Under the pieces are notes generated by a model, which made no database searches, was not told the origin of the DNA, and saw only the letters and a program-made list of their open reading frames with translations. From NCBI GenBank assembly GCA_035310125.1, contig DATGEP010000248.1:1-64000 (forward strand): a DNA stretch of 64,000 nucleotides, in the 5' to 3' direction. Both the position numbers and the translations under genes were made by a program. Of the stretch, positions 8,858 to 18,470 are shown in pieces. How positions within the stretch are numbered: the first letter of the stretch is position 1; each line of letters starts with the position of its first letter. Source of the stretch: DATGEP01 sp035310125. GTDB lineage: Bacteria; Chloroflexota; Ktedonobacteria; Ktedonobacterales; JADMIN01.

Positions 8858-9580
8858 CTACGCCGAAGTCCCACTCAGCGCTGCCCGGCGCTCCGTGAGC
8901 GCCGCTACCATCGAGGCGAAAATGAGCCGGCCATCCTCCCCGCCGAGCGCCGCCTCGCCACAGCGCTCCGGGTGCGGCATCATCGCGGCGACATTGCGGC
9001 TGGGGCTGACGATACCGGCGATATTACGCCGCGAGCCGTTTGGGTTGGCCTCCGGCGTCACACTGCCATCCGGGGCGCAGTAGCGCACGAGCACACCACC
9101 GCTCGCCTCCAGCGCGTCCAGCGTCTCGTCATCGGCGAAATAGTTACCCTCGCCATGCGAGATTGGAATGCGCAGCACCTGCCCCCGCTCGCAGAGCCGC
9201 GTGAAGGGTGTAGCGGCGTTCTCTACGCGCAGGTGCGTCCACTCACAGCGAAACTCCAGACTCGCGTTGCGCTGCATCGCGCCCGGCAGCATGCCCGCTT
9301 CCAGCAAAATCTGGAAGCCGTTGCAAATACCCAGCACCAGCCCGCCGCGCTCCGCGAACGACTGAATGGCCCCCATCACCGGCGCGAACCGGGCAATGGC
9401 CCCCGCGCGCAGGTAATCGCCGTACGAGAATCCCCCTGGCAGCACGATAGCATCGCAGCCCTGAAGATCAGTATCCTCATGCCAGATGCTGACCGCCTCG
9501 TGTCCCATCACGGGACCGAGTATATGCAAACAATCCTTGTCACTCCATGTGCCTGGAAACACCACCACGCCAAACTTCAT
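8858..9580 (-). CDS. purQ: Phosphoribosylformylglycinamidine synthase, glutaminase subunit
   Basis: PurQ releases ammonia from glutamine for FGAM synthesis by PurL. It has the class I glutaminase nucleophile Cys86 in LGICNGFQ, and the His/Glu pair in MPHPER near residue 202. The 240-aa length is normal. GAGGGGATAGG precedes the ATG. PurS and PurL are not next to it, so purine genes are dispersed here. The segment upstream carries GC-rich dispersed repeats. Confidence 0.95.
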   Translation of the reverse strand: MKFGVVVFPGTWSDKDCLHILGPVMGHEAVSIWHEDTDLQGCDAIVLPGGFSYGDYLRAGAIARFAPVMGAIQSFAERGGLVLGICNGFQILLEAGMLPGAMQRNASLEFRCEWTHLRVENAATPFTRLCERGQVLRIPISHGEGNYFADDETLDALEASGGVLVRYCAPDGSVTPEANPNGSRRNIAGIVSPSRNVAAMMPHPERCGEAALGGEDGRLIFASMVAALTERRAALSGTSA

Positions 9581-9865
9581 TATTGCGCCTATCCCCTCGT
9601 TTTTCCCCTGGCCTTCAGGCCGCCTTTCGCGTGCGCCAGCCCTTATGGACTTTTACCACATACGTTGGACACACCATCGGCTGTAGAGGCGCCGCCTGCC
9701 GCGCCCGCCTTGTACGCGCTGGACGCCGTAGTAGGGGCGCCGCCTGCCGCGCCCGCCGCCGACCACACGGAGCTGCTGGTGTCCGCCACAATTTCTAAGA
9801 GTACATCAGCGCCGCGATGGTCCGTCCGCGCGTGGTCCAATCATGGATGGCCGCGACTCTCGCGC
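9581..9865. other. Repeat-bearing gap between purQ and moaE
   Basis: It holds two copies of the GC-rich element GTAGGGGCGCCGCCTGCC (the first with GTAGAGGCGC) at 9682-9709 and 9731-9757, and no gene. Confidence 0.6.
9682..9757. repeat. Two dispersed GTAGGGGCGC elements
   Basis: Copies run 9682-9709 and 9731-9757, each GTAG(A/G)GGCGCCGCCTGCC followed by GCGCCC. Further copies occur at 10712-10738, 12429-12452 (variant) and 56064-56090, and two lie within grpE (41731-41757 and 41869-41893). Confidence 0.8.
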
Positions 9866-10288
9866 TCACCCCTCCACCCATTCTTCGCCGTCCTCCGCGA
9901 CCTCTTTTTTCCAGATAGGCACGGTGGACTTGAGGGTGTCTATCGCGTAGCGGCACGCCTCGAATGCCTCGGCGCGGTGCGGGCAGGCCACGGCTACGAC
10001 AACGCTGCACTCGCCAATCTCCAGCCGCCCCACGCGATGGACCAGCGCGATTCGGTCGGTGGACCAGCGCCGCTCCACCTCGGCGGCGATCTTCGCCATC
10101 TCCGCCTCCGCCATCTCAACGTAGGCGTCGTATTCGAGATAACGAATGCGCTTGCCGCGCGCGTTGTCGCGCACGACACCTTGAAACGTGACGATGCCGC
10201 CCACGCCGGGATGGCTCACCTGTCGCTCCAGCGCGCGCACCGCGTCGCCATCCAGCGGCTCACGAGTGATGTTGATTATCGCGGACAC
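9866..10288 (-). CDS. moaE: Molybdopterin synthase large subunit
   Basis: MoaE transfers sulfur from MoaD thiocarboxylate to precursor Z to form molybdopterin. The sequence shows GGIVTFQGVVRD near the start, LEYDAY, the HRVG motif and the active-site lysines in VPIWKKE. Its 140 aa match the family. It starts with GTG at 10288, with GGAGGAGG 6 nt upstream. That Shine-Dalgarno sequence is also the Gly-Gly codons of moaD. It overlaps moaD by 13 nt. Confidence 0.95.
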   Translation of the reverse strand: MSAIINITREPLDGDAVRALERQVSHPGVGGIVTFQGVVRDNARGKRIRYLEYDAYVEMAEAEMAKIAAEVERRWSTDRIALVHRVGRLEIGECSVVVAVACPHRAEAFEACRYAIDTLKSTVPIWKKEVAEDGEEWVEG

Positions 10289-10536
10289 GGCGCACCTCCT
10301 CCAAGTGGCGGAATGAAGACCAGCTCATCGCCGTCGCGCAGCGGCGACTCCGGCGGCACATACGCCCGGTTGACGGCGGCAACACAGCGCGGCAGCAGGG
10401 GCGCCGCTGTAGGGTATCGCGCCGCCAGGGCAGCCCGAGCCGCCGCCACATCCGCGCCATCGGGCAGATCCAGCGCTTCGCCGTCCCTGCCCACCGCCTC
10501 GCGCAGCGACGCGAAATACCGCACTGAAACGCGCAT
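10276..10536 (-). CDS. moaD: Molybdopterin synthase sulfur carrier subunit with a C-terminal extension
   Basis: This 86-aa ubiquitin-like protein carries the thiocarboxylate sulfur for MoaE. The beta-grasp pattern is clear (VSVRYFASLREAVG at the start, DGDELVFIPPLGGG at the end). A strong AGGAGG precedes the ATG at 10536. MoaD normally ends exactly at Gly-Gly, which must be free to be adenylated, but here GGG is followed by APCPR before the stop. The tail is a by-product of the overlap with moaE. Either the tail is cleaved, the carrier is inactive, or the assembly has an error. Confidence 0.88.
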   Translation of the reverse strand: MRVSVRYFASLREAVGRDGEALDLPDGADVAAARAALAARYPTAAPLLPRCVAAVNRAYVPPESPLRDGDELVFIPPLGGGAPCPR

Positions 10537-10711
10537 CGCTCCTCCTACCTCTTCCCCACTCGCGGTGGGCATCGTCGCGCAGCTGCCCGCTGCACCCGCC
10601 GTCGCATGGAATGTCACGTACCGCCAACGTCTCGCCGGCCCGTCCGGGCATTCATACCCCGCTCCCGTGCGCCAGCCCCTGATGGCCGCGACCCCCCCTC
10701 GCCCCGCGTGT

Positions 10712-10738
10712 GTAGGGGCGCCGCCCGCTGCACCCGCC
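10712..10738. repeat. Dispersed GTAGGGGCGC element
   Basis: GTAGGGGCGCCGCCCGCTGC with a CACCC tail, in the gap between moaD and pepA. It belongs to the same family as 9682 and 9731. Confidence 0.7.
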
Positions 10739-10753
10739 GAGGGTGACGTCCCC

Positions 10754-12298
<1,545 letters not shown>

Positions 12299-12428
12299 GG
12301 ATTCACTTCTCTCGTTTTCAGGATGGAGTGTGTATCATGTGCCGGCCCGCGGGACGATTGCCGGCATTCAGTGGAGCATAACCATGTAGATAGTAGCATA
12401 CGCCAGTGGATGACGTGCCGCATATCGT

Positions 12429-12452
12429 GTCGGGGCGCCGCCTGCCGCGGTC
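12429..12452. repeat. Variant dispersed GGGGCGCCGCCTGCC element
   Basis: GTCGGGGCGCCGCCTGCCGC, matching the 9731 element except for the head, in the gap between pepA and the receiver-domain gene. Confidence 0.5.
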
Positions 12453-12499
12453 ACCGCGGGCGCGGACCCGCACTACAGGGGATGGCCGCACAACCCGAT

Positions 12500-12973
12500 T
12501 CACAATCCTTCCGAGTCGCCCATGCCACGCAACAGCCGCTCGACCACCCTCAACAGGTCCGTTGCGCGGTAGGGTTTGGCGAGGTAATCGGTGCAGCCGC
12601 TTTGCAATGCCAGCTCGCGGTCCTCGCTCATGGCGTGGGCGGTGACGGCGACGATGGGCAGCGTGGCGCCGCCGGGCCGCTGCCGGATGATCTCCGTCGC
12701 CCGATATCCGTCCAGCACGGGCATCGAGAGGTCTATGAGCACGAGATCAATGTGTTCGTGATCCAGCACGTCCAGCGCTTCCAACCCATTCGTGGCCGAG
12801 CGATAGCGATAACCAGCGAAGCCGAGAATCTGCTCCATCAGGCAACGATTGTTCGCTTCGTTCTCGACGACGAGAATCGTGGCCTCAGCGGGCGCCGGGC
12901 GCGGCGGAGTCAGCAGCAGCTCGCCGCTGGTAGGATGCCGTGGGGTGCTGCCGGGCCGAAAAGGTGGTTGCAT
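12500..12973 (-). CDS. Single-domain response regulator
   Basis: This 157-aa protein has a proline-rich lead of about 30 residues and then one receiver domain with no output domain. The phospho-acceptor is Asp81 in LVLIDLSMPVLDGY, and the conserved lysine is in YLAKPY near residue 134. The acidic pocket reads VVENEAN instead of the usual VEDN, so the second acidic residue that binds Mg is altered or shifted. Such proteins act as phosphorelay carriers or protein-protein switches. The orphan kinase 4 kb away is a possible partner, which is speculation. GGAGG lies 12 nt before the ATG. Confidence 0.9.
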   Translation of the reverse strand: MQPPFRPGSTPRHPTSGELLLTPPRPAPAEATILVVENEANNRCLMEQILGFAGYRYRSATNGLEALDVLDHEHIDLVLIDLSMPVLDGYRATEIIRQRPGGATLPIVAVTAHAMSEDRELALQSGCTDYLAKPYRATDLLRVVERLLRGMGDSEGL

Positions 12974-13373
12974 GCGCTGGCCGACCTCCGATTGACGGCG
13001 GATTTCGCGCCAACGCCACCGGGGCGCCGCGCGCTACGGGAGCGTGCCGACCTCATCCAGACAGCACCACCCCACCGCGCGCAAGCGCCCCGTTCCCCGC
13101 CATTGTAGCAGATATGTCGAGCGGGTCAAGTCGTTTAACTCACAGAATCCGTTTGTAGTACGAACACCCGGCGCTTACGCAAGCCAGGTACACGAGTATG
13201 TGGCACGCGGCTGGAAGATGACACACTGGCGGCGGTGCGGTGCTGAATATCGCGCTCAAGCTGGTCGGGCCTCAGCATCAAGGGTATCCGCGAGGTGGAT
13301 TGAGGAGCTGTGAGGAGATGAAAGGGAGGCACACGTGTGCCTCCCCACAGATATACAGAATGAATTGTTCGAG
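12974..13373. other. Gene-free stretch
   Basis: About 400 bases with no convincing ORF, repeat or terminator. Its GC content falls toward the right end. Confidence 0.5.
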
Positions 13374-13589
13374 CTACAGATTTTCGCTGAGCTTACCGTG
13401 GTCTACGAGCCAGCGAGCGAAAGTCAGCCGGCGCTCATCAATGCCAGATTCGAGATATTCAGGATGAGCGGAGAAGTGCTGGCAGAGAGCCAGCAGCCGC
13501 TCCTTCTCGTCAGAGGTGAAATCGTCAAGCTCGGTGCTGGCCGCCTCTGGCTGGCTGGTGACGTGGATACCGGATTCCCATGGTTGCAT
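13374..13589 (-). CDS. Small hypothetical protein
   Basis: This 71-aa acidic product is not recognised. It reads like a compact helical protein (DEKERLLALCQHF, then DERRLTFARWLVDHG). GGGAGG lies 9 nt upstream of the ATG, which supports translation. It follows the metallo-beta-lactamase gene on the same strand, 108 nt downstream. Confidence 0.55.
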   Translation of the reverse strand: MQPWESGIHVTSQPEAASTELDDFTSDEKERLLALCQHFSAHPEYLESGIDERRLTFARWLVDHGKLSENL

Positions 13590-13697
13590 TGGAGCTGCCC
13601 TCCCGTTGGCGGTGAAGAGTTGATGATGGGTCTACCATCTAGTTCTCTCCCTCTATAGACAATACGGAAGGGAAATACGTTACAGATGTGAGCCGCA

Positions 13698-14450
13698 TCA
13701 CACCTCGCGCAGGAGGATGCTAAAGCCATCGAAGCGGTGCTTGCGCGTACCGGGATCGAAATCGAACGGCTCGCTTACCGATTTACCCGCCAGCGCCTCA
13801 TCCAGCGCGGCCAGCACGTGTGCCGCGAGATTGACTGGCTGTAGCGGCTCCTCGTGACCGCCGCAGAGGGCGGCTACGCCGCTCGCCGCGATGCGTTCGA
13901 GTGAGGCGCGCCAATCCGGCAGATTCGCGTCTTCGGTCTGCATCCACAAGGTGCCCGCATAGCAGGTGTCGGCGCAGAAGAGGAAGCCGGTCGCGGAGTC
14001 GAGCAGACTGACGTGGCCGGGCGAGTGGCCTGGAGTATGCCAGACGGCAAGAGAGCGCCCGCCGAGGTCCACCACGCCGCCTTCGATCAGCTCGCCGGTG
14101 GCCGGCGCCGCGCGAATGTGCGTCACGCCCTCCACGTCGTAGTCTTCGGCAATGCGGTGCGCTTCCAGAGGGGAAATCAGCCGCTCGCCGAACTGGTATG
14201 CGCCGCCGACGTGGTCCCAATGGCTGTGCGTGCTAAGGCTGAGCAGGGGCTTCGACGTGAGCGCGCGGCAAGCGGCGAGCAGGTCCGCAATGCCCATGCC
14301 GGAGTCAATGACGGCGGCGCGGTCGCGTCCCTCGACGACGTACATATTGACGATCACGACATCGTAACCAGGGGCAGCGCGCCCAATCGGCTCCTGGATT
14401 ACCCAGACGCCAGGGGCGAGCAGGCGCGTGGTGAGCCAATCATTCGTCAC
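13698..14450 (-). CDS. Metallo-beta-lactamase fold hydrolase
   Basis: This 250-aa enzyme has the zinc motif THSHWDHVGG, the second metal histidine in HTPGHSPGH, the bridging Asp in LFCADTCYAG and a C-terminal GGHEE. It is of the general glyoxalase II/hydrolase type, and the substrate cannot be told. I chose the GTG at 14450 because AGGAGG lies 8 nt upstream (in + coordinates about 14459-14464). The longer frame to 14525 has no ribosome binding site. Confidence 0.9.
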   Translation of the reverse strand: MTNDWLTTRLLAPGVWVIQEPIGRAAPGYDVVIVNMYVVEGRDRAAVIDSGMGIADLLAACRALTSKPLLSLSTHSHWDHVGGAYQFGERLISPLEAHRIAEDYDVEGVTHIRAAPATGELIEGGVVDLGGRSLAVWHTPGHSPGHVSLLDSATGFLFCADTCYAGTLWMQTEDANLPDWRASLERIAASGVAALCGGHEEPLQPVNLAAHVLAALDEALAGKSVSEPFDFDPGTRKHRFDGFSILLREV

Positions 14451-14537
14451 GTATTTGTCCTCCTGAGGTGCTGGTTGAATCTGATGGAGCCGCATCTGAA
14501 ATAAGATTGTGGCGTATGGCTGCATAGTTTGCCGCGA

Positions 14538-15863
14538 CTAGCGCTCGACGCTCTCGCCATGTGATGCCGGCACGGCTCCCATCGCGACGAGGTGCCGCTC
14601 GGCGGCCATGCGCAGGCGGCGCACGTAGTCGCGACCGGCATCGCACGCGACGAAGAGATGGAGCATGCGCGGGGCGGCAGGGGGAGTCGGATGGCGAGTG
14701 AGCGCGGTGGGGGAGCTGCCGGCGGCGATGGGCGGCAAGGCACGGCTCGCATTGGATACGATGGTTTCTACGATGACCTCGTGCGGCGCCAGGGCGGCCT
14801 CTCCGGCCAGGCGCGCCTCCAGCGCAAGGCGCTCGCGCCAGCGCGCGAGGGTCGCCGGAATGGCTGGAGATTCGGGAGAGACTTCCGCCTCCCACACGCA
14901 GCGATGGACATGCTCTTTGCCGGCTCGCACGCGCTGCACCAGCGCGATCAAGCCACGATCCAGCGCGTGAGAGAGGATGGCGAGCGCCTGCGCGTCAGTG
15001 CAATCGAGGAAATCTGGTGGCAGGATGTTAGTTGCGGTGGCCAGATCAATGGCTTTGCGCAGCATCGCGTGCGCAGCGAGATTGTGGTGGCCGGTGTGCA
15101 GGTAGGCGTAGACTGTCGCGCGGTCGCGCTGCCAGGCCAGCGCCTCCGGCTCGGCGGCTGACTGGAGGTATACGCGGTCGTCCATCGCGCTTTCTTGCGC
15201 GAGTGCCGCTGGCAGGGAACGGAGCGCACGTGCCAGCGTGCGGGGGTCGTAACTGGGGGTGGCGAGATCCGAAGCGAGCAGAAATCGCGCGACATTGTCG
15301 GCGTTATCGTAATCGAGTCTGCCATTGAGCAACGCGCCGCGTCCATCCTGGCCACCGCCAAGCACAAGCCGGGCTACCTCGTCCCAGTCCAGCCAGGCAA
15401 GCTGACGAGCGGCGGGGAGCGGAAGCGCGGCGCGCACGTCCGTCAGCAGGCGCGCCGAGCGGGATTCGTGATCCTCGCCGCAACGCTCGATCATCAGCGG
15501 CTCGGTGAGGTGCGAGAAGGGGCCGTGTCCCAGATCGTGCACCAGTGCGGCGGCCTGGAGAGCGCGGTCACGCGGGCGAGAGGCGCGGGCGAGCGCATAG
15601 ACACCGATGGCGTGATCCAGCCGCGAAGGGAACGGGCGATCAAAGAGGAGCTCGCCGGGAACGTCAGAGAGGGAGACGCCAGCGAGTCGCTGAAAGGGAG
15701 GTGTCGCGAGCAGCGCCGCCGCCCACCCAGCGACGCGCACCTCCCCATAGAGCGGGTCAGGATGTGCGAAGGGGCGGGCGGATTTGGTGAGTCCGCCGGA
15801 GCCAGCGCCCCGGCCCAGCGGACTCGATGTTCGTTCGCCGCGCACGACGGGATCGGCGCTCAT
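14538..15863 (-). CDS. HD-domain phosphohydrolase, dGTPase-like
   Basis: The protein is 441 aa. The HD motif HDLGHGPFSH lies at about residues 108-117, preceded by the metal histidine in RLDHAIGVYAL and followed by an Asp-rich LDYDNADN segment. This matches HD phosphohydrolases related to dGTP triphosphohydrolase and YdhJ/SAMHD1-like enzymes that act on nucleotides. Its ATG overlaps the stop of the upstream membrane-protein gene (ATGA), so the two are coupled. The tail from about residue 385 is Pro/Ala-rich and variable. Confidence 0.88.
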   Translation of the reverse strand: MSADPVVRGERTSSPLGRGAGSGGLTKSARPFAHPDPLYGEVRVAGWAAALLATPPFQRLAGVSLSDVPGELLFDRPFPSRLDHAIGVYALARASRPRDRALQAAALVHDLGHGPFSHLTEPLMIERCGEDHESRSARLLTDVRAALPLPAARQLAWLDWDEVARLVLGGGQDGRGALLNGRLDYDNADNVARFLLASDLATPSYDPRTLARALRSLPAALAQESAMDDRVYLQSAAEPEALAWQRDRATVYAYLHTGHHNLAAHAMLRKAIDLATATNILPPDFLDCTDAQALAILSHALDRGLIALVQRVRAGKEHVHRCVWEAEVSPESPAIPATLARWRERLALEARLAGEAALAPHEVIVETIVSNASRALPPIAAGSSPTALTRHPTPPAAPRMLHLFVACDAGRDYVRRLRMAAERHLVAMGAVPASHGESVER

Positions 15864-16261
15864 GCGTGTGCGCTCCGCGACGCGGCGGCGACGCGCCGGT
15901 CAAAAGGCGGCAGCGCCCAGCGCGACTGGCGAGGGGGAGACGCCGGGATGGCGACAGCGGGAGCCGCGGGCGCGGGATGGGTGCGGCGGTCAAAGATGCC
16001 GCTGGCGCCGAAGAGCAGCGCGGGCAGCGCCGGAATCCAGAAGAACACGACGAGGGCAAGCGCCCAGATCCAGCCATGGCCGCGGGTGAGAATGCGCCGC
16101 AGCGCGGTGGCGAGCGACACGCCCCAGGCCAGCACCGCCAGCACCGCGAAGATCAGCATGAGGCTCGCGTCGCGCAGCACATCCTGCCCGCGACCCATCA
16201 GAAATACGGCCAGTACGCCGAGGTCCGCCAGCGCCAACATGAATGCCCACATCTTTCCCAT
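15860..16261 (-). CDS. Small membrane protein with three predicted helices
   Basis: This 133-aa protein has hydrophobic segments at about residues 5-22, 33-52 and 62-85, then a Pro/Ala/Arg-rich cytoplasmic-looking tail. The fold resembles short PLDc_N-like membrane proteins, but I do not claim a family. The ATG at 16261 has AAGGAG about 10 nt upstream. It overlaps the HD phosphohydrolase start by 4 nt. Confidence 0.7.
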   Translation of the reverse strand: MGKMWAFMLALADLGVLAVFLMGRGQDVLRDASLMLIFAVLAVLAWGVSLATALRRILTRGHGWIWALALVVFFWIPALPALLFGASGIFDRRTHPAPAAPAVAIPASPPRQSRWALPPFDRRVAAASRSAHA

Positions 16262-16410
16262 CTCGCCTGTCTCCTTCCGCCGGAAGCGACACGTACCAGC
16301 GCCGCTCCCGCTCGCGCCTCCAGCGTCTCGCCACAGTCTAGCAGACGAACGTGCCGGAGAGCAATTCAACTACCCTGACGGCCCACTGTGTCATGTCGCC
16401 GTCTACCTCT

Positions 16411-17742
16411 TTATTCTTTTGGAGGCACGAGATTCCGGCGGCGCAGCAGCATCGTTACGCCGCCGCCAATAGCAGCGCAGCCGGCAATGAGCGCCACAAA
16501 CGTACCAAAATAGGCGGTGCCGAAGGAAACGTGCGTCAGGCCCAGGCCGAAGGCCGGGAAGAGCACGATCATCATCGCGCTAAAGAGCGTGGCGTCCAGG
16601 GAAAGCACGGTGGCGCGCTGCTCCTCAGGCGCCCGCTCGTTGAGGTAGCGATTCAGCGATGGGTAGAGCACGGAGTCGCCCGCGTGCAGCAGCACCAGGA
16701 AGCCAACCAGCCCCAGCGCGGGAATCGCGGTAGACATCGCCAGCAGCCCCAGCGCCATCGCGCCGAGGAAGATGCTCAACACCCAGCGGGCCGGGAGCAT
16801 GCGCTGGATGCGTGGGGCGGCTGCCGCGCAGAGGGCATCAGGAACGATGGTGCAGGCGAAGATCAGGCCGATGACGACCGGCGAGAAACCCAACCCGTGA
16901 AAGTAGAGCTGCGTGTAGTAGCCAGTTGTCGTGATGACCGCCGCTTCCAATGCCGAGATACCCAGCAATCCCAGCAGCACGGGATCGCGCCATGCGGCGC
17001 GCAACGCCTGGCTGAAATGCGCCAGCGGCTTCGGCGGGTGCCGGTGAGGTGTGGGTGTGGGCGCGGCTTTGCCGGACGGCAGCATGAGCAGCGGCAGGAT
17101 CGCCAGGAGCAACGAGAGGCCCGCGCAGAGAAACGGCAGCACCGGGTTGAGCGCGCTGAGCAGACCGCCGGAGGCCACGCCAAGTGTCTGCGCGAAGAGC
17201 GTCACCAGAAACATACGGCTGAAGAGCCGGCTGTAGCGCGCCGCCGCACCCTCATCGCGCGAGGGCCGGCTGGTCGCGATGAGCGGGGCGCCAGTCTCCG
17301 TTGGTGGCGCGGCGGCGTCCTGGTCGGGAGCTACCAGCGTCCAGAGGAGGGCGCTATCGGCGCCGCCACGAAAGGCGTACGCGACACCTTGCAGTGCGAA
17401 GTCCAGCGCAATCAGCGGCGCGATGGGCACGAGATACAGCAGCGAAGCGACGGCGCCGAGGATGCTGGAGACGATGAGGCTGGCGCGCCGGCCGACGAGA
17501 TCGGCAAAGACACCAGTGGGAGCTTCAGCGATAAACTTCGCGATATGGAAACCCATCTCAAAGAGACCGATAGCGAAGGGGCTGTAGCCATGCGTCGCCA
17601 GATAGATGACCCAGATCGCCTGCGAAAACGTGGCGTTGGATGCGGCGGTATAGAGTCCGTACGCGACGTACCAGCGGCGGCGGGCGCGCGGCGCGGCGGA
17701 CGGGGTGGATGTGGTCGCGGGCGTTGCGGGAAGAACGCTCAT
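16411..17742 (-). CDS. MFS transporter
   Basis: This 443-aa protein has about 12 hydrophobic segments. The loop-2 motif is seen in GVFADLVGRRAS, and a long central loop (about residues 155-185) carries Asp/Ala/Pro. It belongs to the drug or metabolite exporter type. The substrate is unknown. The ATG at 17742 begins MSVLPATPATT, just before the first membrane region. The longer open frame upstream looks non-coding. Confidence 0.88.
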   Translation of the reverse strand: MSVLPATPATTSTPSAAPRARRRWYVAYGLYTAASNATFSQAIWVIYLATHGYSPFAIGLFEMGFHIAKFIAEAPTGVFADLVGRRASLIVSSILGAVASLLYLVPIAPLIALDFALQGVAYAFRGGADSALLWTLVAPDQDAAAPPTETGAPLIATSRPSRDEGAAARYSRLFSRMFLVTLFAQTLGVASGGLLSALNPVLPFLCAGLSLLLAILPLLMLPSGKAAPTPTPHRHPPKPLAHFSQALRAAWRDPVLLGLLGISALEAAVITTTGYYTQLYFHGLGFSPVVIGLIFACTIVPDALCAAAAPRIQRMLPARWVLSIFLGAMALGLLAMSTAIPALGLVGFLVLLHAGDSVLYPSLNRYLNERAPEEQRATVLSLDATLFSAMMIVLFPAFGLGLTHVSFGTAYFGTFVALIAGCAAIGGGVTMLLRRRNLVPPKE

Positions 17743-18131
17743 AGAAGGCCAAGACTCTCTCGAACAGGTTCGCGGCCGGGATGTTGCCGGAAAAGGGGGC
17801 AATGAGCCGCCCTTATGCATGTGCGCCGTGTGTGGACGATTTGGGCGCACGTGAAGGCCCGGCGCGTGGTATGGAATGCGCAAGAGAGGGAAGGTGAGAG
17901 GAAGGCAGCACCAATTGGCGGGAGCGAATCCCGCTCACGAGAGGGTGGCGCCTGTCCGCGACCTCCGCCACGTAAGCGAGTGCGCCGGGCTTACGCGGCT
18001 GGAGTGCCGTTCTTGGTGGGCCGGAAGGAGAGGGTCAGCCGCGCGACTCCGCTGCGGCGGGCGCGGCATTGTTTGTGTGCGTTCATGCGGGTTATAGTAC
18101 CATTCGACGCCGGTTGGTGTCAATCGGTTCC
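17743..18131. other. Gap upstream of the rho promoter
   Basis: No convincing gene or repeat. It separates the divergent MFS and rho genes. Confidence 0.4.
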
Positions 18132-18160
18132 TTGACAGACAGCGTTCGTTATGATATAAG
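18132..18160 (+). promoter_or_regulatory. sigma70-type promoter for rho
   Basis: A consensus TTGACA at 18132-18137, exactly 17 bases, and TATAAG at 18155-18160. Transcription would start near 18168, leaving a 5' leader of about 300 bases before rho. Confidence 0.75.
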
Positions 18161-18167
18161 GAAGCTG

Positions 18168-18470
18168 AGCGCCCCGCTGCTGGATGCGTCGGCGCGTCGC
18201 TCGTTCCAGTGCGCTCGCGCGGCTACTTCGCGCATGTTCGCCGCTGAACTCGTGAGCATCCGCTCCCTCCTCACACCTGGACTTTCTCCCTATTCTACCG
18301 CCTCATTCCCAGGCGATTTCCGGTGTGCCCCGTAGCTTCCACCTCACGTATCGCGTCTATCACCGCATCCACCACTCTCTTGAAAGGAGAATGGGCGTCA
18401 ATCCTTATGTATGACGGCGCCAGCATCCGCGCCCATGTAGTAGCCACTTTCTCTCTGACGCCCACCTACG
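18168..18470 (+). promoter_or_regulatory. Long pyrimidine-rich rho leader with a mini-ORF
   Basis: The stretch from about 18248 to 18385 is rich in C and T and poor in G, the composition of a Rho loading site, and it lies in the leader of rho itself. In E. coli rho is known to limit its own transcription in its leader. A mini-ORF of 7 sense codons (18391-18414) follows AAAGGAG directly, while the rho ATG at 18471 has no recognisable ribosome binding site. Control by early termination is inference. Confidence 0.45.
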
